This document shows positions 19,892 to 28,849 of a stretch of DNA of 40,019 nt, one piece after another; positions within the stretch are counted from its first letter, which is position 1, and every line of letters begins with the position of its first letter. A program made the position numbers and the translations under genes. The stretch comes from an uncultured Bacteroidota bacterium (GTDB taxonomy: Bacteria > Bacteroidota > Bacteroidia > Flavobacteriales > Flavobacteriaceae), in the NCBI GenBank assembly GCA_902509805.1, contig CABWZL010000007.1:1-40019 (forward strand), in the 5' to 3' direction. Below the pieces are notes generated by a model. The model was given only the letters and a program-made list of their open reading frames with translations. It made no database searches and was not told where the DNA came from.

Positions 19892-21283
19892 TTAATCAAT
19901 AATCTCTTCAATCCCATAATCTTTATGCTTAAGAATAAACATAGAAGAGTTATATAAACCTCCTAGGGTGTCTTTTTTATATAAAAATTTAGATTCAGTA
20001 TATATTTGCTCATCATACTTAACAGTTTTATTTAGGTTATTATCAATTAAAACTCTTAGTAAAATATCTTTAGTTATATCATAACCTCTAATAATATCTT
20101 TATTAGGAAAGCTTCCAAACAAATTAATGTAATTAGTTTCAAAATTTGAAATTGAGTCATTATTCATTTTTTTTGAAATAGAACTATACGTAAAACCTAG
20201 GTTCCCAAGATCTTTAATACTTATGCTAGGATCATCAAATTGATTTCCTCTGTATGTTGTATACAATCTTACATCACGCTCAGAAGTTATTTGAGAATTA
20301 AGTTGAGAAACGACACTTGAGATCAAAGTGAATATTTCAGATTCAATAATTACTTTGTTTGGAATTGAGTCTACTAGAAGTGAATCCAAAAGTTCAGGAA
20401 GAATATATCCTTCAAACTCAGGTTTTATTTTTATAGAATTAGGAAAGATATTAATTAATCTAGTTTCAATTTCTTGATTTAAAGAATCAGCTATGATTAC
20501 AATATTTTCTTCTTTGTTAATATTTTTATCTAAATATGACAGCATTTTTTCTCTTAAAAGTTCTATTGGAGTCACTGTTTGTATAACACCTTTAATAATT
20601 TTAATAGGAATTGTTGATAAAGGAAAAACTTTAGGAATATCATCTAAAAATTCAAGATTTGAAAAAGTTTCAAAATTTCTTGGAATTATTGGGCCTATTA
20701 TCACATCTGAATTAGTAATATTCTCATTATTAGATATCTGTAATATTTTATTTCTAGAGTTTTCAGTATCAAAAACATTAACATTAACTGAAATATTTAA
20801 TTTTTTTAAATCTTCTATCGCAAACAAAATACCAGAGTAAAAATCTAATGCTATAGTATAAAGGTTTCTATCTTCAAATAAAGATTCTACTTCTTTAATA
20901 GAATCATAATTTATTAATGAGGACCTAAAAGGAAGCAAAATAGAAACGTTTAGTTGATCATTTTTTTTTCTCTTTTTTAAATAAATAGAATCTAGTGTTA
21001 AAACTGAATGAGATGATTTTAGTGAATCCATTTTAATTGGCTGAATCTCTTGGATAGAACTAAAAACTGGAATTAAAATAGTTGACCTCCTCCTTAATCT
21101 AGAATTTCTAAGGTGTGGATTTAATTCTAGGATGTCATTAACATTTATATCATATTTTTGTGAAATAGAGAAGAGTGTCTCTTTTCTCTCAACTGAATGA
21201 GAAATTGTATCAGAGACAATGTTTTGAGAAAATATTACCTGATTGATTAATATAACTAATATCCATAAACTGAACTTCTTCAT
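19892..21283 (-). CDS. Exported LysM and PBP1-like domain protein
   Basis: 463 aa. A signal peptide covers about 1-20 (MKKFSLWILVILINQVIFSQ). A LysM peptidoglycan-binding domain follows at about 28-73 (VERKETLFSISQKYDINVND then the LNPHLRN and ILIPV ends). Residues about 100-455 resemble a type 1 periplasmic-binding-protein fold, starting NVSILLPFRSSL and including a SDVIIGPIIPRNFE-type block. This domain pair is common in Bacteroidota, with no firmly established role; envelope sensing or cell-wall attachment is an inference. Its ATG directly follows the stop of the upstream gene (TAA then ATG). Confidence 0.85.
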   Translation of the reverse strand: MKKFSLWILVILINQVIFSQNIVSDTISHSVERKETLFSISQKYDINVNDILELNPHLRNSRLRRRSTILIPVFSSIQEIQPIKMDSLKSSHSVLTLDSIYLKKRKKNDQLNVSILLPFRSSLINYDSIKEVESLFEDRNLYTIALDFYSGILFAIEDLKKLNISVNVNVFDTENSRNKILQISNNENITNSDVIIGPIIPRNFETFSNLEFLDDIPKVFPLSTIPIKIIKGVIQTVTPIELLREKMLSYLDKNINKEENIVIIADSLNQEIETRLINIFPNSIKIKPEFEGYILPELLDSLLVDSIPNKVIIESEIFTLISSVVSQLNSQITSERDVRLYTTYRGNQFDDPSISIKDLGNLGFTYSSISKKMNNDSISNFETNYINLFGSFPNKDIIRGYDITKDILLRVLIDNNLNKTVKYDEQIYTESKFLYKKDTLGGLYNSSMFILKHKDYGIEEIID

Positions 21284-21796
21284 TTACTTTTGTTTTTCAA
21301 GTTTCCATCTCTCATAATCCTCATTATTAACAATATAGGACCAATGTAATAAAGACTGCTGAATTCTTGGTGAAATACTATTTGAATTTTCAATTTCTAA
21401 TCCAGATTTAAATATTTTATTGTAGATAGAATTTCGAAATCTCCCTCTAGGTCCACAAAATGCAAGCCATCTTTTAATTTGTCTTTCATCATCTTCATGA
21501 CTTCTGCCATTAAAATATTTACAATACCACTCAAACCAACCTCTTGGATCATCCTTGTGAATCCATCCTTTTGCCTCCCACTCCTCCTGAGACTGACCAG
21601 ATTTAATATTAAAGTGATTTATCTTTTTATTGTAGTTTTTTGATAAAAAATAACTTTGATCTAAATCTAAAAACCAATCTTTAGGAAACATCCTATAATC
21701 AACTAATTTATTGAAATATGTTCCTCCAAAAATTCCTTTTTGAAGCATTTCTTTTGGAGAGAGCATAGGTTTAAAAGAATTATTGAAATCAGTCAT
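21284..21796 (-). CDS. Conserved protein of unknown function, aromatic-rich
   Basis: 170 aa from the start MTDFNNSFKPMLSPKEML; a start four codons upstream would overlap guaA and is less likely. No signal peptide or membrane segment is visible. The centre holds a striking block of Trp, Tyr, Gly, Asp and Arg: EEWEAKGWIHKDDPRGWFEW, then YCKYFNGRSHEDDERQIKRW and LAFCGPRGRF. The C-terminal part has RIQQSLLHWSY. I recall similar proteins, from memory only, in other bacteria and in some fungi and algae, with no assigned function. It lies between guaA and the LysM/PBP1 gene, almost abutting both. Spacing suggests co-transcription with guaA. No function is proposed. Confidence 0.8.
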   Translation of the reverse strand: MTDFNNSFKPMLSPKEMLQKGIFGGTYFNKLVDYRMFPKDWFLDLDQSYFLSKNYNKKINHFNIKSGQSQEEWEAKGWIHKDDPRGWFEWYCKYFNGRSHEDDERQIKRWLAFCGPRGRFRNSIYNKIFKSGLEIENSNSISPRIQQSLLHWSYIVNNEDYERWKLEKQK

Positions 21797-21798
21797 TA

Positions 21799-23328
21799 TT
21801 ATTCCCACTCAATGGTTGCTGGTGGTTTTGAACTAATATCGTAAACCACTCTGTTTATACCCGAAACCTTATTAATTATTCTATTTGAAACTTCTTTCAA
21901 AAAATTATTAGGAAATTCATACCAGTCTGCTGTCATACCATCTGTTGAAACTACTGCTCTTAATGCTACACATCTCTCATATGTCCTTTCATCACCCATA
22001 ACTCCTACACTTTTTACAGGAAGTAAAATTGAGCCTGCTTGCCAAATTTTATCATATAAATCCCATTCTTTTAGTCCGTCAATATAAATTTTATCAGCCT
22101 CTTGAATTAGTCTGACACTTTCAGAATCAACTTCCCCAAGAATTCTTATACCAAGACCAGGGCCAGGGAAAGGATGTCTATTTAAAATATCTGGATACAT
22201 TTTTAGTGACTTACCTATCCTCCTTACTTCATCTTTGAATAGCATTTTCAATGGTTCAACTACTTTAAGATTCATTTTTTCAGGAAGCCCCCCAACATTA
22301 TGATGGGATTTAATTGTTGCAGAAGGTCCCTTGACTGATACCGACTCAATTACATCTGGATAAATTGTTCCTTGAGCTAACCACTTTGCATTTTCAATTT
22401 TCTTAGATTCTTCCTCAAAAACTTTTACAAATGTATTACCTATTATTTTTCTCTTTTTTTCTGGATCTATTACTCCATCCAGAGATTCAATAAATAATTT
22501 TGAGGAATCTACTCCTTTAACATTTAGACCCATTCCTGTGTACTGTTCTAAAACTTCTTCATATTCGTTTTTTCTTAAAAGACCATTGTTTACAAATACA
22601 CAAAATAAGTTATCTCCAATTGCTTTATCTAAAAGTACAGCTGCTACGCTAGAGTCTACTCCGCCTGATAAACCTAATATGACTTTGTCATCTTTAAGCT
22701 GATCCTTAAGATCAGCAACAGTTCTATCTATAAAAGATTCTGGATTCCATTCTTTTACAAATTTAAATTCATTAATAAAAAAGTTTTCAAAAATTTTCAA
22801 TCCATTTTCTGAATGGAAAACTTCTGGATGAAACTGAAGAGCATACAAATTAAGAGACTCAACACAATAAGCCGCATTCTTAACAGAGTCTGTACTTGCA
22901 ATAAGCTTTGCTCCATCTGGAAGAGAAGTAATAGTGTCTCCATGGCTCATCCAAACTTGATTATTAGTCTTAATATTTTCGAATAACTTACATTCACTGT
23001 CAATGAAAGATAGTTTTGCTCTTCCATATTCCCTTGAATTTGAATTTTCTACATTTCCATTTAAACTCTTTGCAATTAATTGAGCTCCATAACAAATTGC
23101 GATAACAGGTTTTTGTCCTAAAAAACTTTCAAGATTTATTCGGGGTGAGTCTTTTTGATTTACAGAGAAAGGTGAGCCTGATAAAACAACTGCCTTAAAC
23201 TGATCTAGATTTTCTGGAATATTATTAAATGGTAAGATTTCACAGTAGATAAATAGCTCTCGTATTCTTCTTGCTATTAGTTGAGTGTATTGAGATCCAA
23301 AATCAATTATTAAGACTTTATTCTGCAT
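21799..23328 (-). CDS. guaA: GMP synthase (glutamine-hydrolysing)
   Basis: 509 aa from ATG at 23328 ([20 protein letters not shown]); a TTG two codons upstream overlaps the promoter element and is rejected. The enzyme converts XMP to GMP using ATP and glutamine. The N-terminal amidotransferase has Cys79 in AICYGAQ and the His167/Glu169 pair in LQFHPEVF. The PP-loop SGGVDSS is at about 221-227. The C-terminal dimerisation domain is complete and ends with [12 protein letters not shown] promoter with both -33 and -7 elements ends immediately before the start codon, so the mRNA may be leaderless. Confidence 0.98.
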   Translation of the reverse strand: MQNKVLIIDFGSQYTQLIARRIRELFIYCEILPFNNIPENLDQFKAVVLSGSPFSVNQKDSPRINLESFLGQKPVIAICYGAQLIAKSLNGNVENSNSREYGRAKLSFIDSECKLFENIKTNNQVWMSHGDTITSLPDGAKLIASTDSVKNAAYCVESLNLYALQFHPEVFHSENGLKIFENFFINEFKFVKEWNPESFIDRTVADLKDQLKDDKVILGLSGGVDSSVAAVLLDKAIGDNLFCVFVNNGLLRKNEYEEVLEQYTGMGLNVKGVDSSKLFIESLDGVIDPEKKRKIIGNTFVKVFEEESKKIENAKWLAQGTIYPDVIESVSVKGPSATIKSHHNVGGLPEKMNLKVVEPLKMLFKDEVRRIGKSLKMYPDILNRHPFPGPGLGIRILGEVDSESVRLIQEADKIYIDGLKEWDLYDKIWQAGSILLPVKSVGVMGDERTYERCVALRAVVSTDGMTADWYEFPNNFLKEVSNRIINKVSGINRVVYDISSKPPATIEWE

Positions 23329-23331
23329 GGG

Positions 23332-23360
23332 CAAAAATACAATTATAAATTAATCTTCAA
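23332..23360 (-). promoter_or_regulatory. Putative guaA promoter (-33 TTG and -7 TATTTTTG)
   Basis: On the minus strand TTG at 23358-23360, an 18-base spacer and TATTTTTG at 23332-23339 match the Bacteroidota promoter layout TTG-N17 to 23-TAnnTTTG. The predicted transcript start is within about 1-3 bases of the guaA ATG. The upstream half overlaps the 3' end of bshC. This is the only site in the window where both elements were found. Confidence 0.6.
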
Positions 23361-24957
23361 GATTTATAACTAATATTTTATCATCTGAAATGGGTACGTT
23401 ATCTATTATGTAATCAATTAATTCTTGACCCTTAAATGAATAAAAATTACCAAAATTTAAATATCTCTCTTGATCAATACCTTTAGGATGAAGAGATTCA
23501 TAGATACTTTTAATATTATTTAATTCAGTTTCATGATTTTTCTGTTCAGCTTTTTTTAATTTTTTTTCAAGATCAGTCAAACCTTTAATTTGCTTTTTTT
23601 CTTGAGCATCTAATGCACCAATAAATGATTCATTTGTCTTAATTGAAACTCTTCTCAATTCATCAAATTGATTTGACAATGTGTTCTTTAAAGAATCAAA
23701 ATTTAGATTTAAGTTAGATAAGCTATTAATTTTTAAATTAATTAAATCATCTAACTTCCCAATAAAATATTTGATTTCTAAACCACTCTTAGTTATTTTT
23801 TTTGATATTTTTTTATCTAAAATATATGCAGAATGTCTAAGCTTTAATATTGGAAATTGAATATTATTATTTTCAAAATAAGTCTTTAACTGCATCCAAT
23901 ATTTTAATTCGTTTGGACCTCCTACATAACAAATATTTGGCAGAATTTTCTCTTGATATAATGGTCTCATTAAAACATTTGGAGAGAAAAACTCTGGATT
24001 AGATTCAATTTGATTAATTATTTGATCAGAAGTATATTCTTTTTCATCATCAATAATAAATAGGTTTTCTTTCTTTCTAATTCTTTTTCTTCCATTTACA
24101 GTAATCTTGAAAAAATTTATATCTGAAGGATTAACCTGTGGTTTAAATGACTTAAAGTTATTTTGAATTTTGTTAATTTGATCTTCTGAGTCAACTTTAC
24201 ATGTTGAATTTAAAATCTCATTTTTAAATTGTTCTAAAAATAATTTCTTAAATGCCTTTTTATTAGAGTCTATAATTATAAGCCCATATTTACTGAATAA
24301 TGAATCTATAAATTTTATAGTAGCAGTTGATAAACTCACTGAATCAGTATATGATGAGTCAATTAAACTCTCCAAAACATCCTTAAATTCAAAATCAATT
24401 ATACTATCTTTATATGATTGTATCACTTCTTCAAAATCATTCAATTCAATTTTACCTACAGGGGAATTTTTAGAATCAAGATTCCAAATGACACTATTCT
24501 TTTCAAGATTTACCTCTGATATTTCATCAAAATCATGATCTTCACTAGCTATCCAAAAGACAGGAACATAATTAAAGTCATTAATCTTAGAGTTTAAGTA
24601 ATTAGCTGTTGAAATTACCTGAGCTATTTTGTATAAAACCATTAATGGTCCAGAGAAAATATTAAGCTGATGACCTGTTGTTACTGATAAAGTGTTAGAA
24701 TCAGATAATAATTGAATATTATTTAAGGTTTTGTCTGAAGTTTTTAAATCTGAATATTGTTTATTTAATTCTTCTATTAAGACTTTTCTTTGATCTGCTA
24801 TGAATAGATTCTTTTTATTTTTAGAATGATTTAAAATATTTTCTTCACTAAAAAATGAATTAACATATTTAGAAGCTTTAACATCTTGTAATATAAATTT
24901 CTCTAAAAGTTCATCTCCTAATAGACTAAGGTCTCTTTTGATGTTTTGACTTCTCAT
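23350..24957 (-). CDS. bshC: Putative cysteine ligase BshC (bacillithiol synthesis)
   Basis: 535 aa. BshC adds cysteine to glucosaminyl-malate in the last step of bacillithiol synthesis; bacillithiol is a low-molecular-weight thiol found in Firmicutes and many Bacteroidota. Visible family features are TTGHQLNIFSGPLMVLYKIA (93-112) and VPVFWIASEDHDFDEISEVN (131-150), followed by a Rossmann-like middle region. A coiled coil lies around 425-490 (LEKKLKKAEQKNHETELNNI). The partners bshA and bshB are not in the window. No clear promoter element was found upstream. Confidence 0.9.
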   Translation of the reverse strand: MRSQNIKRDLSLLGDELLEKFILQDVKASKYVNSFFSEENILNHSKNKKNLFIADQRKVLIEELNKQYSDLKTSDKTLNNIQLLSDSNTLSVTTGHQLNIFSGPLMVLYKIAQVISTANYLNSKINDFNYVPVFWIASEDHDFDEISEVNLEKNSVIWNLDSKNSPVGKIELNDFEEVIQSYKDSIIDFEFKDVLESLIDSSYTDSVSLSTATIKFIDSLFSKYGLIIIDSNKKAFKKLFLEQFKNEILNSTCKVDSEDQINKIQNNFKSFKPQVNPSDINFFKITVNGRKRIRKKENLFIIDDEKEYTSDQIINQIESNPEFFSPNVLMRPLYQEKILPNICYVGGPNELKYWMQLKTYFENNNIQFPILKLRHSAYILDKKISKKITKSGLEIKYFIGKLDDLINLKINSLSNLNLNFDSLKNTLSNQFDELRRVSIKTNESFIGALDAQEKKQIKGLTDLEKKLKKAEQKNHETELNNIKSIYESLHPKGIDQERYLNFGNFYSFKGQELIDYIIDNVPISDDKILVINLED

Positions 24958-25029
24958 TATTTAATTTTTGTAAATATATCTGAATTTTTGAAAATTGAAT
25001 GTAACTTAGTGTAAACTAACATATTTATC

Positions 25030-28000
25030 ATGAAGAATTTAAGCATACTTTTTGTTTTTTTAACTATAATTCCTTTCTCTTATTCACAAGATATAGAAGA
25101 TAAACTTGAAGAAGTTAAATATAGAAATCTAGGTCCTTTTAGAGGCGGTCGATCAGTTTCATCCTCTGGAGTTATAAATGATCCTTTAACCTATTATATG
25201 GGAACAGCAGGAGGTGGATTATGGAAAACAACTAATGCTGGTAGTGAGTGGTATAATATTTCAGATGATTATTTCAAAACTTCATCTGTAGGAGCAGTTG
25301 CTGTAGCTGAAAGTGATAGTAGAATAATTTATGTTGGTATGGGTGAGCATTCTCCAAGAGGAGTTACTACATCATATGGTGATGGGGTTTATAAATCAAC
25401 TGATGAAGGCAAGACATGGGAACATATTGGATTAGAAAATACTCAACAGATTTCAAGGATTATAATTCATCCTGACAATCCTGATTTGGTATATGTAGCT
25501 GCTCAAGGAGCAATTAATGGACCCACTAAAGAAAGAGGGATATATAAAACTCAAGATGGAGGAAAATCATGGAAAAATGTTCTTTTTGTAAACGAATTAA
25601 GTGGAGCATCAGAACTTTCTATTGATTTTAATAATCCGAAGGTTCTCTATGCAACTCTTTGGGAACATCAGAGGTTTCCTTGGAAAGTTGTCAGTGGCGG
25701 TCAAGGAAGTGGAGTTTATAAGTCAATCGATGCTGGTGAAAATTGGTTTAAAATAGAAAATGGGCTACCAGATGAATTAGGTAAAATGGCAATATCAGTT
25801 TCTAGAGCTAACTCAAATAAGGTATACCTATTAGCAGAAAGTGATTCAAACAAAAGATTAGGAGGGTTATTTGTATCAAATAATGCCGGTGAAAGCTGGT
25901 CAAGAATTAGCAAGTATGCTGAATTGACATCAAGAGCTTGGTATTATATTGAAGTTTTTACAGATCCTAATGATGAAAACACAGTATATGTTCTAAGTGC
26001 TAGAGCTTTTAGATCAATTGATGGAGGAAAAACATGGGAAAGAATATATAGTGGCCATGGTGATTACCATGACTTGTGGATAAATCCGAATAACTCTAAA
26101 AATATGATTATATCTGATGATGGAGGTGGAGAAATTACATTTGATAATGGAGAATCTTGGTCAAGTATCAATAACATGCCAACAGCACAGTTTTATAGAG
26201 TTAATGTGGACAATCTCTTTCCTTATAATTTGTATGGTGGTCAACAAGATAATTCTACGGTCAGAATAGCCAGCATTGGATCTGGAGGAGGTATTTCTGA
26301 AAGTGACTGGTCTTCAACTGCTGGAGGAGAAAGTGCCTTCTTAGCATTTGACCCTAATAACCCAAGATTAGTAATGGGGGGGAGCTACCTTGGAAGTGTA
26401 AATATATACGATACAAAAGCAAAGGCTAGAAAAAAGGTAATGATAGAGCCAATAAATTATATTGGTAAAGCATCAAGAGATATGAAATATAGGTTTAACT
26501 GGAATGCACCAATAATATGGTCTAAACACGAACCAAATACATTTTATCATGCTGCACAACATCTATTTAAAACAAATGACCTTGGTAAGTCGTGGGAAGT
26601 TATATCACCAGATTTAACAATGGATGAAGATGAAAAGCAGGGAAATGGTGGAGGTCCATTAACTAATGAGGCAGTAGGTGCAGAAAACTATGGAACAATA
26701 AGTTATGTAATAGAATCTCCTCATGAGCCTAATACTATCTATACTGGTTCTGATGATGGATTAGTATATATAACTCAAGACGGAGGTAAATCATGGAAGA
26801 ACATAACACCAAAAGGTCTTCCAGAAACAATAATTAATGCAATTGATATATCTCCTCATGATAAGGAAACAGTATATATTGCAACTACTAGATATAAATT
26901 TAATGATAAATCACCTGGTCTCTATAAGTCTACAAATTATGGAGAATCTTGGAAAGAGATAACAGGAAATATTCCATATGGAGCATATACTAGAGTAGTA
27001 AGAGAAGATGAGAAAAGAAAAGGACTATTAGTTGCGGGTACAGAATTAGGAGTATATATTTCATTTAATGATGGTGAAAACTGGGAAAGATTTAATCTTA
27101 ATATGCCTGTTTTAGCTATAACAGATTTAATGATTAAACATGATGATTTAATCATTGCAACCCAAGGAAGATCATTCTGGATACTTGATGATATGGGGCT
27201 AGTGAGACAACTAGATGATACAAAAGAAACTAAACTTTATCAACCTGAAAATTCAACAATTGGTAATTGGTACAGTCAGCTTAACTCTAATTATTCAGAT
27301 GGTACATCAACATTCACAGGTGTTAATCCAGCTAATGGTGTTGTTGTTTATTATAATCTAAATGAAGATGATACTGATAAAGAAATAACAATTAAATTTT
27401 TTGACCAAGACAATAATCTTGTTAGAGAAGTTAGTAATCAAATTGATGAAAACTTTATTTCTTACAATGGAGGCCCTTCAAGAGAACCTGTTTTGTCTAA
27501 TAAAATAGGTATTAATAGGTTTGTTTGGAATGCAAGACATAAATCTTTAACTGGAGTGCCTTATGCATATATAGAAGGAAGATTTAGTGGACATAAAGCG
27601 ATACCTGGAAAATATAATATGTCACTAGAAGTTGGAGATAAAAAATTAACTTCAGATTTTGAGATTCTAAAAAATCCAAATTTTAGGGTATCAGATGAAG
27701 ACTATGCTGAATTTCACAAGTATACCAGTCATATGGAAAATAAGTTTAATATAATGGCAGATTATATTAATAATAATAATCAATTGATTGATAAGCTTAA
27801 AACAATCCTTAGTGATATTGAAGATCAGGCAATTAAAAATAATGGTGAGATCTTACTTAATAAAATGGATAGCTGGGATAAAAAGATGATGCAGAGAAAA
27901 TCATTAGCATACGATGATGTAGAAAACTTCCCAAACAAATTTCTAGCTGATTATTTATTTATACTAGATGAAATTAAGGGTGATATTCCAAATGTTAGTG

Positions 28001-28137
28001 AAGGTATTTTAAAATCTTTAGAGTCTCTTGATAAAAAATGGGATTCCTTAAAAGAAGAAATTGATAATATCAATGAAAATGATATACCAAATTTTAACAA
28101 TGAATTGTGGGAATCAGGTATTGGCGCATTGAATTAA
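25030..28137 (+). CDS. Secreted BNR/Asp-box repeat protein, sortilin-like beta-propeller
   Basis: 1035 aa. A signal peptide covers about 1-20 ([20 protein letters not shown]). From about 67 to 690 I count eleven Asp-box-like repeats of the pattern S/T-x-D/N-x-G-x-x-W, for example [44 protein letters not shown] and [11 protein letters not shown]. These fold as beta-propellers of the VPS10/sortilin-like type. The C-terminal part (about 780-1035) has a beta-sandwich-like region and then a helical segment with no repeat. Databases often label such proteins glycosyl hydrolase, but no catalytic residues support that label. No type IX secretion tail is seen. Role unknown; periplasmic or surface binding or processing of polymers is inferred. 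Confidence 0.88.
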   Translation: MKNLSILFVFLTIIPFSYSQDIEDKLEEVKYRNLGPFRGGRSVSSSGVINDPLTYYMGTAGGGLWKTTNAGSEWYNISDDYFKTSSVGAVAVAESDSRIIYVGMGEHSPRGVTTSYGDGVYKSTDEGKTWEHIGLENTQQISRIIIHPDNPDLVYVAAQGAINGPTKERGIYKTQDGGKSWKNVLFVNELSGASELSIDFNNPKVLYATLWEHQRFPWKVVSGGQGSGVYKSIDAGENWFKIENGLPDELGKMAISVSRANSNKVYLLAESDSNKRLGGLFVSNNAGESWSRISKYAELTSRAWYYIEVFTDPNDENTVYVLSARAFRSIDGGKTWERIYSGHGDYHDLWINPNNSKNMIISDDGGGEITFDNGESWSSINNMPTAQFYRVNVDNLFPYNLYGGQQDNSTVRIASIGSGGGISESDWSSTAGGESAFLAFDPNNPRLVMGGSYLGSVNIYDTKAKARKKVMIEPINYIGKASRDMKYRFNWNAPIIWSKHEPNTFYHAAQHLFKTNDLGKSWEVISPDLTMDEDEKQGNGGGPLTNEAVGAENYGTISYVIESPHEPNTIYTGSDDGLVYITQDGGKSWKNITPKGLPETIINAIDISPHDKETVYIATTRYKFNDKSPGLYKSTNYGESWKEITGNIPYGAYTRVVREDEKRKGLLVAGTELGVYISFNDGENWERFNLNMPVLAITDLMIKHDDLIIATQGRSFWILDDMGLVRQLDDTKETKLYQPENSTIGNWYSQLNSNYSDGTSTFTGVNPANGVVVYYNLNEDDTDKEITIKFFDQDNNLVREVSNQIDENFISYNGGPSREPVLSNKIGINRFVWNARHKSLTGVPYAYIEGRFSGHKAIPGKYNMSLEVGDKKLTSDFEILKNPNFRVSDEDYAEFHKYTSHMENKFNIMADYINNNNQLIDKLKTILSDIEDQAIKNNGEILLNKMDSWDKKMMQRKSLAYDDVENFPNKFLADYLFILDEIKGDIPNVSEGILKSLESLDKKWDSLKEEIDNINENDIPNFNNELWESGIGALN

Positions 28138-28240
28138 ATAACAAAACAAAGAGTTGTATTCTGTATTGGAAAATATTTTTTTGATGAATTATTAAATTAT
28201 CAGATTGTGTTTTATACATTTATGTATTAAACCAATTATT

Positions 28241-28735
28241 ATGAAAAACTATATTAAATATTTATCAATTTTTACTTTAATTAGTCTTATCTCTATAAGC
28301 TGTGATACTGTTCAAACAGATAATAAATTGTCTGAAAACTCAAAAACTTATGAAAAGGTTTGGGCTCAATTCTTTGACGAGAGAGATATGGATGTAATTA
28401 ATAGTCAATATTTCACAGAAGATGTAAAAGTTGTTATTCCAGGTGACGATATCATTGGAATTGAAGGCACTAAGGATTATTATGGAAATTATTTAACTGG
28501 ATTCTCTGATGCTGAATTTACTTTTGTTGATCTATTTGGTCAGGGAGACAAACTAGTTAAACACTGGAATTTTAAAGGTACACATGATGGAAATTTCTTT
28601 GGTATTCCAGCTACAGGAAAAAAATTAGATCTTTCTGGAACAACCCTAATATTAATGGAAGATGGTAAAATTAAGCAAGAGCAAGACTTCTTTGATAGTT
28701 TAGATATGCTCACACAATTAGGCTTAATGGAATAA
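28241..28735 (+). CDS. SnoaL-like (NTF2-fold) putative lipoprotein
   Basis: 164 aa from MKNYIKYLSIFTLISLISIS; an upstream ATG 12 codons earlier gives a non-signal-like extension and is rejected. Cys21 follows a hydrophobic stretch (ISISC), so this is probably a lipoprotein, although Ser at -3 is unusual for a lipobox. The rest is one NTF2/SnoaL-like fold: KVWAQFFDERDMDVINSQYF at the start, a HWNFKGTHDGNFFGIPATGK segment typical of ester-cyclase-type members, and a C-terminal FFDSLDMLTQLGLM. Substrate is unknown. It lies about 100 bases after the BNR gene, and a hairpin terminator follows. Confidence 0.82.
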   Translation: MKNYIKYLSIFTLISLISISCDTVQTDNKLSENSKTYEKVWAQFFDERDMDVINSQYFTEDVKVVIPGDDIIGIEGTKDYYGNYLTGFSDAEFTFVDLFGQGDKLVKHWNFKGTHDGNFFGIPATGKKLDLSGTTLILMEDGKIKQEQDFFDSLDMLTQLGLME

Positions 28736-28763
28736 TCTAACTAATTATTTTTTACATAAAATT

Positions 28764-28787
28764 AAACCCTCATTAAATTGAGGGTTT
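28764..28787. terminator. Bidirectional intrinsic terminator
   Basis: A perfect 9-bp stem, AAACCCTCA paired with TGAGGGTTT, encloses a six-base loop TTAAAT, followed by TTCT on the plus strand. Read from the minus strand it is followed by TTTAATTTTATG-type T-rich sequence. It sits between the convergent SnoaL-like gene and the DUF4295 gene and probably ends both transcripts. Confidence 0.85.
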
Positions 28788-28832
28788 TCTATTACATCCT
28801 GTATAATGGTAAGTATATTAAAGTTGGGGGAG

Positions 28833-28849
28833 ATCTGAATTATTCAGAT
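28833..28849. repeat. Inverted repeat over the DUF4295 gene stop codon
   Basis: ATCTGAAT and ATTCAGAT form an 8-bp dyad with a single base between. It covers the TAA stop codon of the minus-strand gene at 28840-28842. As the centre is only one base, a hairpin would lose inner pairs. It may assist termination or mRNA stability, but there is no direct support. Confidence 0.4.

Noticed and set aside
23329..23334. guaA start at the upstream TTG
   Set aside because: It lies within the -7 element and adds two residues not seen at the usual GuaA N-terminus.
25010..25029. Promoter for the BNR gene and for htpG or the symporter on the plus strand
   Set aside because: Only near-matches such as AATTTTTG, TAACTTAG or TTCTTTTG were found upstream of these genes; none fits TAnnTTTG exactly, so no promoter is claimed.
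28138..28240. Small RNA or tRNA gene between the BNR and SnoaL-like genes
   Set aside because: No cloverleaf, no T-loop sequence and no stable hairpin could be seen; the region is AT-rich filler.
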